Of a DNA stretch of 64,000 nucleotides, positions 53,761 through 63,335 are shown piece by piece. The number at the start of each line of letters is the position of its first letter. Positions within the stretch are counted from its first letter, which is position 1. The notes below the pieces were generated by a model. It was not told where the DNA came from, made no database searches, and saw only the letters and a program-made list of their open reading frames with translations. The position numbers were made by a program, and so were the translations under genes. The stretch comes from Semisulcospira habei (Eukaryota; Mollusca; Gastropoda; Semisulcospiridae), in NCBI GenBank assembly GCA_036245525.1, contig BTPG01000005.1, positions 180,944,623 to 181,008,622 on the forward strand, in the 5' to 3' direction.

Positions 53761-54147
53761 TTGATTGATTGATTGTACATAGCTTAACGTCCCGACAGCA
53801 ACAGGGCTTTCTCAGGACGTGCCTGCACTGCTTGTGAAAAAAAAAACTAAACAGAACATTGAATGTATGTCGCCAGCCGGTCAAATATGTTAAATAAACC
53901 TAACACATGGGGCCTAAATAAAAGCTAAAACCATTTGGCAACACACATCCAATATCAAGAGCTACAGGCAGTGCAGACAGTAGGGAGTTTTAAAAAGGCA
54001 AATACAGGTGAATGGACCTCGGGTAGACAGAAACACATGCCCCAGAATAGAGAGAAAAACTCACCCTGTGGGGCTGACCAGGGTGACCCTGGGAACTAAA
54101 AAGTACCTAACCCCACCCAAGTCCCCCAGGGCAGACCCGGGTGGGGT
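53761..54147 (-). mobile_element. SINE-2, complete, with 12-bp TSD
   Basis: CCCTGAGACAGA at 53749-53760 and 54148-54159 flank it. On the minus strand the 5' end is CCACCCGGGTCTGCCCTGGG and the 3' end TGTCGGGACGTTAAGC, then (AATC)n. The second copy is at 18322. Confidence 0.88.
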
Positions 54148-54198
54148 CCCTGAGACAGAAATTATTGATGTTTATCTCCGCGGTGCCGCGGCAATTTC

Positions 54199-54253
54199 CA
54201 GACGTGCTGCAGTCTGACGCGCGTCAGAATGCAGCACGTCTCGAAAGTGTTAA
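54199..54253. mobile_element. Family C fragment
   Basis: CAGACGTGCTGCAGTCTGAC and AATGCAGCACGTCTCGAAAGTGTTAA; left TTAA end missing. Confidence 0.65.
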
Positions 54254-54317
54254 GATTTTGATCGATCCAACTTCATATTGGCCAATATTCACAATCGTAG
54301 GCGTTGCTGCGCGGCTT

Positions 54318-54912
54318 ACGTGGAGTTTACGTTTACGCCGGACGACTCCAAAACAACGAACTAGAGCCGGAAGTCACGGCGGATAACCAGTTTAACTCAT
54401 TCTAACCGCCAGACACACCACAGCAAGATATGGATCGACCATGATAGTTCAAGGGTGATGCCAGAATAGCTTGGCGCCTATGGGCGCCAAGCTATTCTGG
54501 CATCACCCTTGAACTATCATGGTCGATCTGTGTCAGTCCTGCACTACAAAGCAGTCTTCAGAGGACAACGGCAAAATTTGGGGATTTCGGTGTTGGGGTA
54601 CAATGAGTTAAGCACAGACAACATCCAGACATCTGACACAGGCAGAAGTCCTCATGAGAAAACACTCCAAACATGCCGAAGAGGCATAGATCCTTATGAG
54701 CCCAAACAGCTCATGAGGATCTATGCCTCTTGGAGATGTTTGGAGTGTTCTATGCTTTTTTCTTTTTTAAATGTTATGTATGCTTATTTTTGGAATGTTG
54801 ACTATGATTATTTTTGAAATGTTGTCTCTGCTTACTGTCCAAGATGGTTGTTTGCCGTGATTGCAGCCTCGTTTGTTATTGATAGTCGTTTGTTGCAAAT
54901 GAAACCTCGCTA
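54318..54912 (+). mobile_element. Family A2 element interrupted by family B2
   Basis: GCGGCTTACGTGGAGTTTAC and TTTGTTGCAAATGAAACCTC are the ends. The family-B2 element at 54392-54611 splits the left part. A core hairpin GAAGAGGCATAGATCC/GGATCTATGCCTCTTG is at 54676-54731, followed by GGAGATGTTTGGAGTG and several repeats of ATGTTGNCTATG type. Confidence 0.75.
54392..54611 (+). mobile_element. Family B2 MITE nested in A2, TTAA-bounded
   Basis: TTAACTCATTCTAACCGCCAG and GGGTACAATGAGTTAA. GATAGTTCAAGGGTGATGCC and GGCATCACCCTTGAACTATC are exact, centre GGCGCCTATGGGCGCC. Confidence 0.92.
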
Positions 54913-55149
54913 ATAATATAAGAAAGAGTTTGTTATTTCAGAATATTCTTTTAGCGTCGGCTCCATAATGCAAGCCAAATATTCTGCACAAAACCGCCCA
55001 ATATCAACAGTTCCCTGCCGCAGGAGAACGTATTCATACGGACTGCTGAAAAGGTTGCTTTACAATCTCCTCAGATCTCGAGTCGATATTGTGTTATTTG
55101 TCACAATATTATGTAGCACAGCTATTTTTTTCATTTGTTGTGAAAAGTG

Positions 55150-55448
55150 ACCCTAGACTTATGTGTGTGCGTTGATAAAGGGCGGAGGGCGGGGAGAGGC
55201 GGAGGGCGGGGAGAGGCGGGGGACAAGGGGGCGGGGAGGGGGGTGGCGGGCGGAGGAGACAGCGCGTATTATTATTGTAAAAGTGGTGTGTTCGAGCATT
55301 GTGTTTTGTTTGTTATGTGCATATGTCATTGTATTTTTAGTTTTGTGTACAGATTGTAAAGCGCTTAGAGCTTCTGATTAAAATTAAGCGCTATATAAAT
55401 AATAATAATAATAATAATAATTTATTATTATTATTATTATTATTATTA
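55150..55448 (+). mobile_element. Non-LTR/SINE 3' tail region
   Basis: TGTAAAGCGCTTAGAGC and TTAAGCGCTATATAAATAAT, then (AAT)n passing into (ATT)n. The GCGCTATA plus trinucleotide tail resembles that at 45030-45070. The upstream GGGCGGGGAGAGGCGG stretch is purine-rich. Confidence 0.6.
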
Positions 55449-56237
55449 ACATAAAAAATAATGTTTGGCCCTTACGTCAGCGAGCGAATATGACATTGTG
55501 TCAGATATACCACTTTTTTTCCCTAAATGAATCAAAGTCGTGATCAGGTGTAACACGCTAAATTGATCCCCACGCCAGGTCGACCCGGGTTCACTTTGGC
55601 TGACGCCAAGGTGAACCCGGGTCCATCTGGCGTGACGGTCATTAGGACGTGTTACTTTCATCAAACAAAAGAATTGCCGCGCCAAAATGACACCGGGTCA
55701 GTCTGGCGTACAGGGTCATTGTGGCGTGTTATCCCGGCCGTGGGTGCAGTCAAAAGAGTCATTGGCACAGGCCGCAGAGTATACAGGGAGGGGACACTTC
55801 GAACCGGAAGTCATTAATAACAGGAAGTCCAGGCTGATTGGCTATTCATTCCGCCGTCTGCGGCGCTGAAGTCGCTTCACAATTGATAAAAATACTGCTG
55901 AAGACCCCCAAAACTGTAGACTGAGCGCCCAACACCCTACTCCCGCATAGCACATATCCAAAAAGAGCCAACATAAAGGCATATTCCTCCTGATAGAAAA
56001 TAAGGAAAACTGCGTATCTGTGTATTTGACACTAAAATGAAGATTGCCGACGGAGATTGAGATCAATCAATGCAGCGAAATATTATTTGGGTAGTACGTT
56101 ACCTCAAAATTGCTTTCAATGCGAAAAATGTGAGAGAAAAAAAAAAAAAACGGAGGAGAAAGGTGTCTGTGCGTGCGTCATCCTTGTTGAGAGAAAGAAC
56201 TCCACACTTTCAATCCACTCGGCCATCATTGCTACAC
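55449..56237. other. No gene recognised
   Basis: Contains an inverted repeat GACCCGGGTTCACTTTGGC / GCCAAGGTGAACCCGGGTC at 55583-55622; nothing else is seen. Confidence 0.45.
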
Positions 56238-56553
56238 TTAAACCATTCACTGCCGAGAGAAAAAAAGCACACAATCCAACTGCAAGAGACATGGATCCTC
56301 ATGAGCCCCCGCGACTGCGGGGGCTCATGAAGATCTATTTCTCTTGCTAAGACCAACTCTTAGCCATGCTTTTTGACCAGAAAGATGACTGCCAAGCGTG
56401 TAAAATGCAGAGAAGACAACCCCCCCAAAAAACAAAAAAACGCGCATAGAATACGATTCATGAATAAAACTTCTTGGCCGGTTGTGGCTGGCCCTTGAAT
56501 GAACAAAAGTTTCAGAAACAAAAATGTGCGTACAGTGGCAGGGAACGGGTTAA
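56238..56553 (+). mobile_element. Family A MITE with internal insertion
   Basis: TTAAACCATTCACTGCCGAG and GGCAGGGAACGGGTTAA. The hairpin is at 56282-56347. About 110 bp of extra sequence after it includes GCCAAGCGTGTAAAATGCA, also found at 33988. Confidence 0.88.
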
Positions 56554-56777
56554 CCCATTGGCTGTCAGTGGACACAGAGACTGTTTCTGAAATCTTGCCT
56601 GATTCCACACCAAGAACCCTCCCTCAGCCGTCCAGGGAACATGGACACACAATGGTGTCAGCAAGCAGTACAGATCCTCATGAGCCCCCGCGACTGCGGG
56701 GGGGGGGGGGGTGCTCATGAGGATCTATACCTCTCGCAGTTGGATCGTGTTCGCTTTCCCTGGCAGACAAGGGGTTA
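56550..56777 (-). mobile_element. Family A MITE, opposite orientation, sharing TTAA
   Basis: TTAACCCATTGGCTGTCAG and GGCAGACAAGGGGTTAA; hairpin 56661-56737 with a 15-base G tract in the right stem. It shares TTAA 56550-56553 with the previous element. Confidence 0.9.
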
Positions 56778-57582
56778 ATCAGTGTGAACTTACACTGTAC
56801 ACACATTTTTAATACAAGCAAGGCTGGAATTTGTTCAAACATAACATCAAACTAGTGCGCTTACCCGTTCGAATACCAAAACAAAACGACTTTAATCCAC
56901 AGAACGGAAGTCATTTAGTTCTGCTAGTCTGATTAAAGATGGTTGCGTGAAGTGGGTGGTAGGTGGGTGGCGATAAGGAGTGTGTGTGTGTGGTGGGGGG
57001 GGGGGGGGGAATGGGAGGGGGTGCAGGAGTGTGTGTGTGTGTATGTGAGGGGCGGGGGGGGGGGGGGGGGGCGTAATCACGGCCGTTGCAATTACTTTCC
57101 CACTAATATGTGTCAATGAATGCGTCGGTGGCATAATTTAAGGATTTTCCGTATCATTAGCAATATGCATTCGGTAATAATGAAAGTGTGACTGTCGATT
57201 GAGAGGGAGGGGGGGGGGGAGGGGGGATATTACTCTGGAGTTTATAGCCAATAAAATCTCGTTTTCATGATAGAAAATACAAGACAAAATAAACCAAAAC
57301 AGAGCACACAAAAATAAACAAATAAACAAACAAGCAAAAAAACTGAAGCCTACGGAAGTGTTCAACGACAATAAAGCGTTTTTCTTTTGTTTGTTTTTTA
57401 ATTAAAAATAATTATTAACACTCGACAAATTCCTTCAGTGAGCAAAAGACGTCGATTTTCATGTGCCACCACAAGTGCCCCCATTGACACAATATACCAG
57501 TCAAATTTATATATGTGCTATTAGGACTGAGTAGATGATCAGGATCGGTTTAGTTTTACACAAACCGGAAAATTCGCAGTGA
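56778..57582. other. No gene recognised
   Basis: Poly-G/GT-rich at 56960-57072, G-rich at 57205-57228; nothing else is seen. Confidence 0.45.
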
Positions 57583-57675
57583 GCAAAAGGTAATCCGACC
57601 GACGTCGACTGCAGTCGGACCGCGCACAGATGTGCGCGGTCCGACTGCAGCCGACGTCGGCCCGAGATCTTTTGA
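57583..57675. repeat. Family E palindrome, well preserved
   Basis: CGACTGCAGTCGGACCGCGC and GCGCGGTCCGACTGCAGCCG; centre ACAGATGTG. Outer GAGCAAAAGGTAATCCGACC and GCCCGAGATCTTTTGAGC. Confidence 0.9.
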
Positions 57676-57725
57676 GCTTGTTGGCCCGCTCGTGTGTGTA
57701 AAGTCCATTGGTGGGTTTAAAGTGC

Positions 57726-57787
57726 GTGTGCGTGCGTGCGTGCGTGTGCGTGCATGCGTGTGTGTGTTTGTGTGTGCGTGCGAGTGT

Positions 57788-57840
<53 letters not shown>

Positions 57841-57920
57841 CGTGCGTCCGTGCCAGTGTGTTTGCCTCCTGGCGTGTGAGTGCGTGCGTGTGCATGCGTG
57901 CGTATGTACGAGTGTTTGTG
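57726..57920. repeat. (TG)n / (TGCG)n microsatellite
   Basis: GT-rich repeat; both-strand open frames are artefacts. Confidence 0.95.
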
Positions 57921-57939
57921 TAAAAAAAGATTGATTTGT

Positions 57940-58300
57940 GGCAGATTTAACAGGATCACGTCAACGATTTCCACATTTCATGCAAAGGAATCCGATCATT
58001 GTCTTCCTCCATCCCCTTCCTCCCCCCCCCCTCCCCCCCCGCCCCCTCTCCCTAGCTTCCCTTTCCCCCCAACTTACCTCCCCCCACCCCCCCACCCCCA
58101 CCCTCGTATTCTTCTTGCAATAATCTTTGTCGTCTGCATCTCGTTATATATTCACACACTCATCTGATCGATCATTAACAGCAAGTCAAAGCACGACTCT
58201 CTGCTGCAACAAGGGGAGATAGAACCGATATGCCAAGTCCATCAATAAAGTACGGGCCTTGTCTAATTACCCATGCTACCTACACACAGGCTGCCTGTGC
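57940..58300. other. No gene recognised
   Basis: C-rich tract 58020-58104; nothing else is seen. Confidence 0.4.
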
Positions 58301-58302
58301 GC

Positions 58303-58395
58303 AAACGACCCTCGGGACGAACTCGGCCCCTGTCGGCCCGCTCACGGCCGTGCGCGGGCCAACTGCGGCCTGCCTCTGGCCGAGGACCTTTTGCT
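58303..58395. repeat. Family E palindrome, degenerate
   Basis: GACCCTCGGGACGAACTCGG and CTGGCCGAGGACCTTTTGC, centre CCCGCTCACGGCCGTGCGCGGG. Confidence 0.75.
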
Positions 58396-58529
58396 CCACG
58401 GGCTAAGTAGCCCTCGGATTTCCTCGGCCAATCAACTATGCATGAGGCGGTGCGCGGCCATCACACACTGCCCTGTCCATTAATTCCGCAGACTTAACAT
58501 CTTAAGATCTTACTAAGTCTGAGGAGCAA

Positions 58530-58591
58530 AATGTGACTCGTGAGCCCCTGCGGTTGCAACGTGCTTATAAGGCTCTATGTGCCTCTTCGGC
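58530..58591. repeat. Family A hairpin split by the RTE-like insertion
   Basis: ACTCGTGAGCCCCTGCGGTT and GGCTCTATGTGCCTCTT remain of the hairpin; the right arm ends exactly in the 11-bp target duplication. Confidence 0.75.
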
Positions 58592-59685
58592 ATTTGAAAG
58601 CATTTGATCGCGTCTGGCACGACGGACTCTGGCAAGTCATGAGATCGTTCAACATAGAGGAGGGACTGATCCAAATGATAGAAGCGCTTTACAAGAACGC
58701 CTGCAGCGCGGTTCTACTTAACAATCAGTCAGGCGAGTTCTTCAGGACGACGATCGGTGTCCGTCAAGGATGCCTGCTCTCTCCTGTCCTTTTCAACATA
58801 TTCCTGGAGAAGATCATGCAGGAAACCCTCCACGACCACCATACTTCAATCTCTATTGGTGGCAGATCCCTGTGCAATCTTCGATTCGCAGACGACATTG
58901 ACCTCATGGCAGGCAGCAATAGTGAGCTTCAAAACCTGACAGACAAACTTTCAAGTAGCGCAGGGTCTTATGGCATGGAGATCAGTACGGATAAAAGCAA
59001 AGTGATGATCAACACCACAAGCGACAGCAGCAGCAACATCCACATGAACGGCCAGAAGCTAGAAGAGGTCAATAGCTTCAAGTACTTGGGAGCCACCCTG
59101 TCCAAAGACGGTAGTTGCATAGCAGAGATCCGTATCAGGATAGGTACAGCAACATCCGCAATGGCCAGGCTAGACAGGATATGGCGAAGTAACTCCATCA
59201 GCTTCACCATCAAGTACAGGCTTTACAAGTCCCTCGTAGTGTCTATTCTACTCTACGGCTGTGAGACTTGGACACTGCTTGCAGACTCAGAAAAGAAAAT
59301 CCAGGCCTTTGAGAACAAGTGCCTGAGGAAGTTGCTCCGCATCTCGTACCGCGAGCACAAGACCAACGAATATGTACGGAGCATCGTCACTTCCCTGGTG
59401 GGCCCACATGAACCCCTTCTGGCAACCGTGAAACGGCGCAAGCTTGCTTGGTTTGGCCACGTGACCCGACACAACACCTTGTCCAAGACTATCCTCCAAG
59501 GCACTCTCGAAGGAAGTCGTCGGCGAGGTCGTCAGAGAAAGAGTTGGGTCGCAAACATAAAAGAATGGACCGAACTCGAGATGCCAGACTTGCTTGCCAC
59601 CGCCCAAAATAGAACTCAGTGGAGAGCACTGTCTGTTGCTGCTGCCTTTCAGTCCCCCCAACGCCCAGTTCGGGCAAGGGACTGA
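58592..59685 (+). CDS. Reverse transcriptase C-terminal part, RTE-like, partial
   Basis: About 363 residues are open to the stop at 59683. Blocks in order: KAFDRVWHDGLW, VRQGCLLSPVLFNIFLEKI, LRFADDIDLMAGSNSEL (FADD catalytic pair at 58882-58896), YGMEISTDKSKVM, FKYLGATLSKDGS, YGCETWTLLADSEKKIQAF, RRKLAWFGHVTRH and GRQRKSWVANIKEWT. In the parent element this enzyme copies its RNA at a nicked target. The endonuclease and fingers are missing, so this copy cannot move by itself. The upstream open codons (58540-58591) belong to the hairpin, not the element. RTE clade is inferred from the tail and C-terminal style. Confidence 0.88.
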
Positions 59686-59698
59686 TGATGATGATGAT
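58592..59698 (+). mobile_element. 5'-truncated RTE-like retrotransposon with 11-bp TSD
   Basis: GCCTCTTCGGC is present at 58581-58591 and 59699-59709. The insert begins inside the reverse transcriptase and ends with a (TGA)n tail at 59684-59698. Both TSD copies are identical and the coding part has no stop, so the insertion looks young. It struck the right arm of a family-A hairpin. Confidence 0.93.
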
Positions 59699-59709
59699 GC
59701 CTCTTCGGC

Positions 59710-60085
59710 GGCAGGCGTTTGTCCGTAATTTGGTTACTGCTTTGATTAGTAATGTCACGAAATCGTGCCGCTGCAGTACAGAACGAATCAGTCAGGTCAA
59801 GCCGAAACTGTAGTGGGGGTAGGGGTGCGGGTGCGGGAGGAGGGGGGAGATGGTAGGGTGTGGGGGTGAGGGTGGTTGGGTTGGAATAGGAGACTGAGGG
59901 GCAGTGTCGGTGTCCGAACTGCCGATGAAACAAGGAACGAATCTGAAGATGATCTACCATCGGGTTTTATTGGTCCTGTGGCAGCTGGCTACACAGCTAT
60001 AGTGTGCCACAAGGCGGATGAGGTCCGCAAATGAGCCAGACAGATAAAACGATTCAGCGGTCCTACTCTTTGTATATTCCCAGTC
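59710..60085. other. No gene recognised
   Basis: G-rich stretch 59815-59880; nothing else is seen. Confidence 0.4.
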
Positions 60086-60090
60086 CATCT

Positions 60091-60156
60091 GCAAGAGGCG
60101 TAGATCCTCATGAGCCCCCGCATATGCGGGGGCTCATGAGGATCTACGCCTCTTGC
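60091..60156. repeat. Family A hairpin, perfect, matched arm change
   Basis: GCAAGAGGCGTAGATCC and GGATCTACGCCTCTTGC; the whole 66 nt is a perfect palindrome with centre CGCATATGCG. Confidence 0.93.
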
Positions 60157-60500
60157 ACTTGTTTTCCGCGTGTGCTGTACCTCAGCCAGTGCCCCGCATG
60201 AAGAAAATGTCTATCGATTCCGCTGAACCACCGTCAAACTATATACTAGGGCGGTAAAGCGCTTACAGCTGCAAAGTGTTAAGCCTGCTTCTGGCAAAAT
60301 CGCCTTCCCCTGCCCCCATCCTCTCCTGCACCCCTCCCTTTCCTCCCCCTCCCTCCCCCCCTAAAATAAAAAACAACAAACCTAAAGACGATGATGAAAG
60401 AAAACCAACGTAATCAATCGTTTCGACAAGATGTGCTTCGATAAACGTGCAACAGCCTGAAGATGAAAAACAAGACAACAACAACAAAAACACTACCTAG
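60157..60500. other. No gene recognised
   Basis: C-rich 60303-60360; nothing else is seen. Confidence 0.4.
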
Positions 60501-60503
60501 TGA

Positions 60504-60602
60504 GCACACCGTCTTCGGGCCGACGTCAGCCGCAGTTGTCCCGCGCACAGATGAAGCGCAGGGGTGGAAACATAGGCCGACATTGGCCCGCGGACAGTGT
60601 GC
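60504..60602. repeat. Family E palindrome, degenerate
   Basis: CACCGTCTTCGGGCCGACGT and GGCCGACATTGGCCCGCGG flank GCGCACAGATGAAGCGCAGG. Confidence 0.7.
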
Positions 60603-60955
60603 TGACGGAGACAACGCTAAACTGATTAGCCCCATCCCTGCAAGTTCGAGGATCAGCTTCTGACGCACACATATGATGTCTGCTACATGGCAGTTGTCAT
60701 GGTCCACTATAGAGTTCTTCAAAACTGCCGTGGAAGAGGCGACATTTACAACCGCTACTGTTGACGTCATTGCGACCGTTTTCTATGTTTGTTTTATGTT
60801 CCTTCTCTGTTTTTCTCTCTTTGGTTTTGCTCACGATCTTGGAAAGTAAAATGTGCATGTAACCGCCGCTAGCGCAACTGAAGCAGGTCGAACAGTTCGC
60901 CTGGAAAAACTCCTGCTGTCCGTAGAGAGGACGTAAATGGGACTCATCTCTGCCA
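60603..60955. other. No gene recognised
   Basis: No recognised content. Confidence 0.4.
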
Positions 60956-61022
60956 GCAAGAAGCATAAATCCTCATAAGCCCCTGCAGCTGCTCAGGCTC
61001 ATGAGAATCCATCCGAAAGAGG
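60956..61022. repeat. Family A hairpin, degenerate
   Basis: GCAAGAAGCATAAATCCTCA with a right arm GCTCATGAGAATCCATC. Confidence 0.7.
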
Positions 61023-61043
61023 CCTGCGGCTACACAAATTACT

Positions 61044-61236
61044 GAACCCCTCTATTGTCAGAGGAAGCAGACTGTGTTTCTAAATCTCTGTCAATTCAAC
61101 GTCAGGGAGCCATTCGTCAGTGATGTCATGCAAGAGGCATAGATCCTCATGAGCCCCCGCAACTGCGGGGGCTCATGAGATCTATACCTCTTGCAGCTGG
61201 GTGGTGCTCAGATTTACTCCGCAGTGAACGGGTTAG
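61044..61236 (-). mobile_element. Family A MITE, decayed ends
   Basis: TGAACCCCTCTATTGTCAG and CCGCAGTGAACGGGTTAG; hairpin 61130-61194 with CCCCCGCAACTGCGGGGG and one base missing in the right arm (GAGATCTATACC). Confidence 0.85.
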
Positions 61237-61439
61237 TAATGCACGCGCTACGTCTCGATTTCATTCAAATTAAAAGGCAAAATTGGCACATTGTATTGAT
61301 CCAGCAGGAGGTATTGGTCACGACAACTCAGTTGTAGCCTGGGACCTCATGGTGACCGCATAGACGTCATACTATCTGGCACTATGCATAGGTTGTTGCG
61401 ATCACGACCTGTCTTCACGCGTGGCCCCGGATGTTGAAG

Positions 61440-61872
61440 AATTAAAGGCGTACACTTTCTTCTGTCGTGATGACGCAAATTTCTATCGAATTTCTGCCGT
61501 CTTGTTGGAATAATATATATTTTTTAAATTTTAGTTCAGGGCTTGGTGCATGTTTTCCGTTTCATTGCGAAAATACCTTTGTTTGTGCGGCATGTTTTAT
61601 TCTTTGTTCAAATAAATTGAATATAAGAAGGGGAAAAAAACCGACGAGCTGCCTGTTTTCAACATTTTATTGGGTCAACGAGTTGTGTCATCTCTGTCTC
61701 TATGTCTTTATCATTTATCTAAATGATTTGTTGTACGGTAATGCACTAAATTATTGCGGCTTTACATGTAAGAAGCTTTGTACTTTTAATAGAGAAGCAA
61801 CGGCAAGCATGAAAAATGACACATGCGCTAACTGCTCCTTCCGTGGATAAATAAAGTTCTATCTCATCTCAT
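61440..61872 (+). other. Possible retrotransposon or gene 3' end with AATAAA
   Basis: A 127-codon frame (61467-61850) ends just before GGATAAATAAAGTTCTATC and (TCTCA)-type repeats. The frame is Cys/Phe-rich with no motif I recognise. The polyadenylation signal plus short-repeat tail suits the 3' end of a non-LTR element better than a host exon. Confidence 0.35.
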
Positions 61873-61873
61873 C

Positions 61874-61951
<78 letters not shown>
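61873..61951. repeat. (CT)n microsatellite
   Basis: About 38 CT units with one interruption. Confidence 0.97.
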
Positions 61952-61956
<5 letters not shown>

Positions 61957-62029
61957 TCATCTACAGGTCAGCCTCAGCACACGTATATCTCAATCCGTAC
62001 TCGATCAGTGCATACTTACTTTTACTTAC

Positions 62030-62425
62030 GCCTGTCACCCCTCCCAGGGTATAGGCCGTCCGACGAGAGACCTCCAGCAACTCCTGTCCTTTGCTTCTCC
62101 TTCGATTTTACTCCAGGTGGTTCCCAGTCTCTTGATGTCTGCTTGGAGGTCTCGACGCCAGGTGTTTCTCGGCCTGCCTCTTTTCCTCTTTCCCTGGGGG
62201 TTCCATCACAATGCCTGCCTAGTGATACTGGAAGCTGGCTTTCTCAGACTGTGACCAATCCATCCCCATCTTCTTCGCCCAATTTCATTTTCTGCTGTTA
62301 TCTGCTCTGTTCTCTCCCAGAGTCTGACGTTGTTGTGCATAAAATCAGACCGCATCATATAGTTCGCGATCAAGATTTTGTATAGCTCAATTCGCACAGA
62401 CTTGTGAAGAAAAACTACCACTTGG
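62030..62425 (-). pseudogene. RTE-like retrotransposon C-terminus, decayed
   Basis: On the minus strand: [20 protein letters not shown], then [20 protein letters not shown], an in-frame stop at 62206-62208 where an Arg codon is expected, then WNPQGKRKRGRPRNTWRRDL and TWSKIEGEAKDRSCWRSLVG to a stop at 62035. This is the post-palm C-terminal region of a second non-LTR lineage. The tail is GTAAGTAAAAGTAAGTATGC. The catalytic part is absent. Confidence 0.85.
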
Positions 62426-62433
62426 TAAGCACT

Positions 62434-62500
62434 ACCACTTTGTGCGCGGGCCAGCTAAGTCTGACGTCGGCCCGAGGACCTTTCCGGCTCACCTCGCACC
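62434..62500. repeat. Family E right half
   Basis: GTGCGCGGGCCAGCTAAGTC then GACGTCGGCCCGAGGACC. The left arm is missing. Confidence 0.75.
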
Positions 62501-62765
62501 CCGATGGAGGCCATGCAGAGACCGTGCCGGGTACGCGTGGCCGACCTGTATTCTCCAGTTCTCGCCGCTTGATAATAAATGGCTTCGAATTTATTTTAAT
62601 GTAAAAAGTAGAAAAGAGTGCAGTCCCCACTCCAAACCATGAGATGCGGGATTGGCACTTCCAACACAATGCTGGCATCCGCCGCGGCATTTCGGACGCA
62701 AAATTTGCGAGGCGGATTTCCTTAGCGGAGATTTTGAATGAAACAGGCAGATGAAACCTGAACCA

Positions 62766-62831
62766 GTAAGAGGCATAGATCCTCATGAGCCCCCGCCAGG
62801 GGCGGCGGCTCATGAGGATCTACGCCTCTTT
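62766..62831. repeat. Family A hairpin
   Basis: GTAAGAGGCATAGATCC and GGATCTACGCCTCTTT, centre CCCCCGCCAGGGGCGGCGG. Confidence 0.85.
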
Positions 62832-62984
62832 CAGCAGGATATCGCTCGCAACAGAAGCGGTCTCGGCATCTCGTGATTATATCTGTCACGCATTGAGGGC
62901 ATAGAAATCGGCCCGTAGAGAAATGAATTCAAATCGGCGCGGGCAGCACGCCATCTCCTGTGCTAGATGTCAGAGACGATTTCA

Positions 62985-63066
62985 AAGGTGAATCGACCAT
63001 GATGGCTAACAGACAGTGCCTATCTAGGAGGAGTGCTAAGCTAATCAGGCACTACCCTTAAACAGA
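62985..63066. repeat. Family B hairpin, degenerate
   Basis: GAATCGACCATGATGGCTAA and GCTAATCAGGCACTACCCTT remain. Confidence 0.6.
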
Positions 63067-63241
63067 AGATTTGGCGCTGGGTGCCGTATTTGCTAGCACT
63101 TTTCTTGACATAACAAATGCGGCGAATCCGAATAGTAAATCAGCCTTGACGCATTTTGAAAGTCAGTGGGTGGGGGAGGGAGAGGAGAGGGCGGAGTGGG
63201 ATCAGGAGTTGAGCAGAAGTGAGGAGGTGGGGGGCGGGGAG

Positions 63242-63244
<3 letters not shown>

Positions 63245-63332
<88 letters not shown>
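63245..63332. repeat. (GA)n microsatellite
   Basis: About 43 GA units. Confidence 0.97.

Positions 63333-63335
<3 letters not shown>

Noticed and set aside
58540..58591. ATG at 58540 as the start of the reverse transcriptase
   Set aside because: The 11-bp target duplication ends at 58591, so these codons belong to the host hairpin and are joined to the truncated element by chance.
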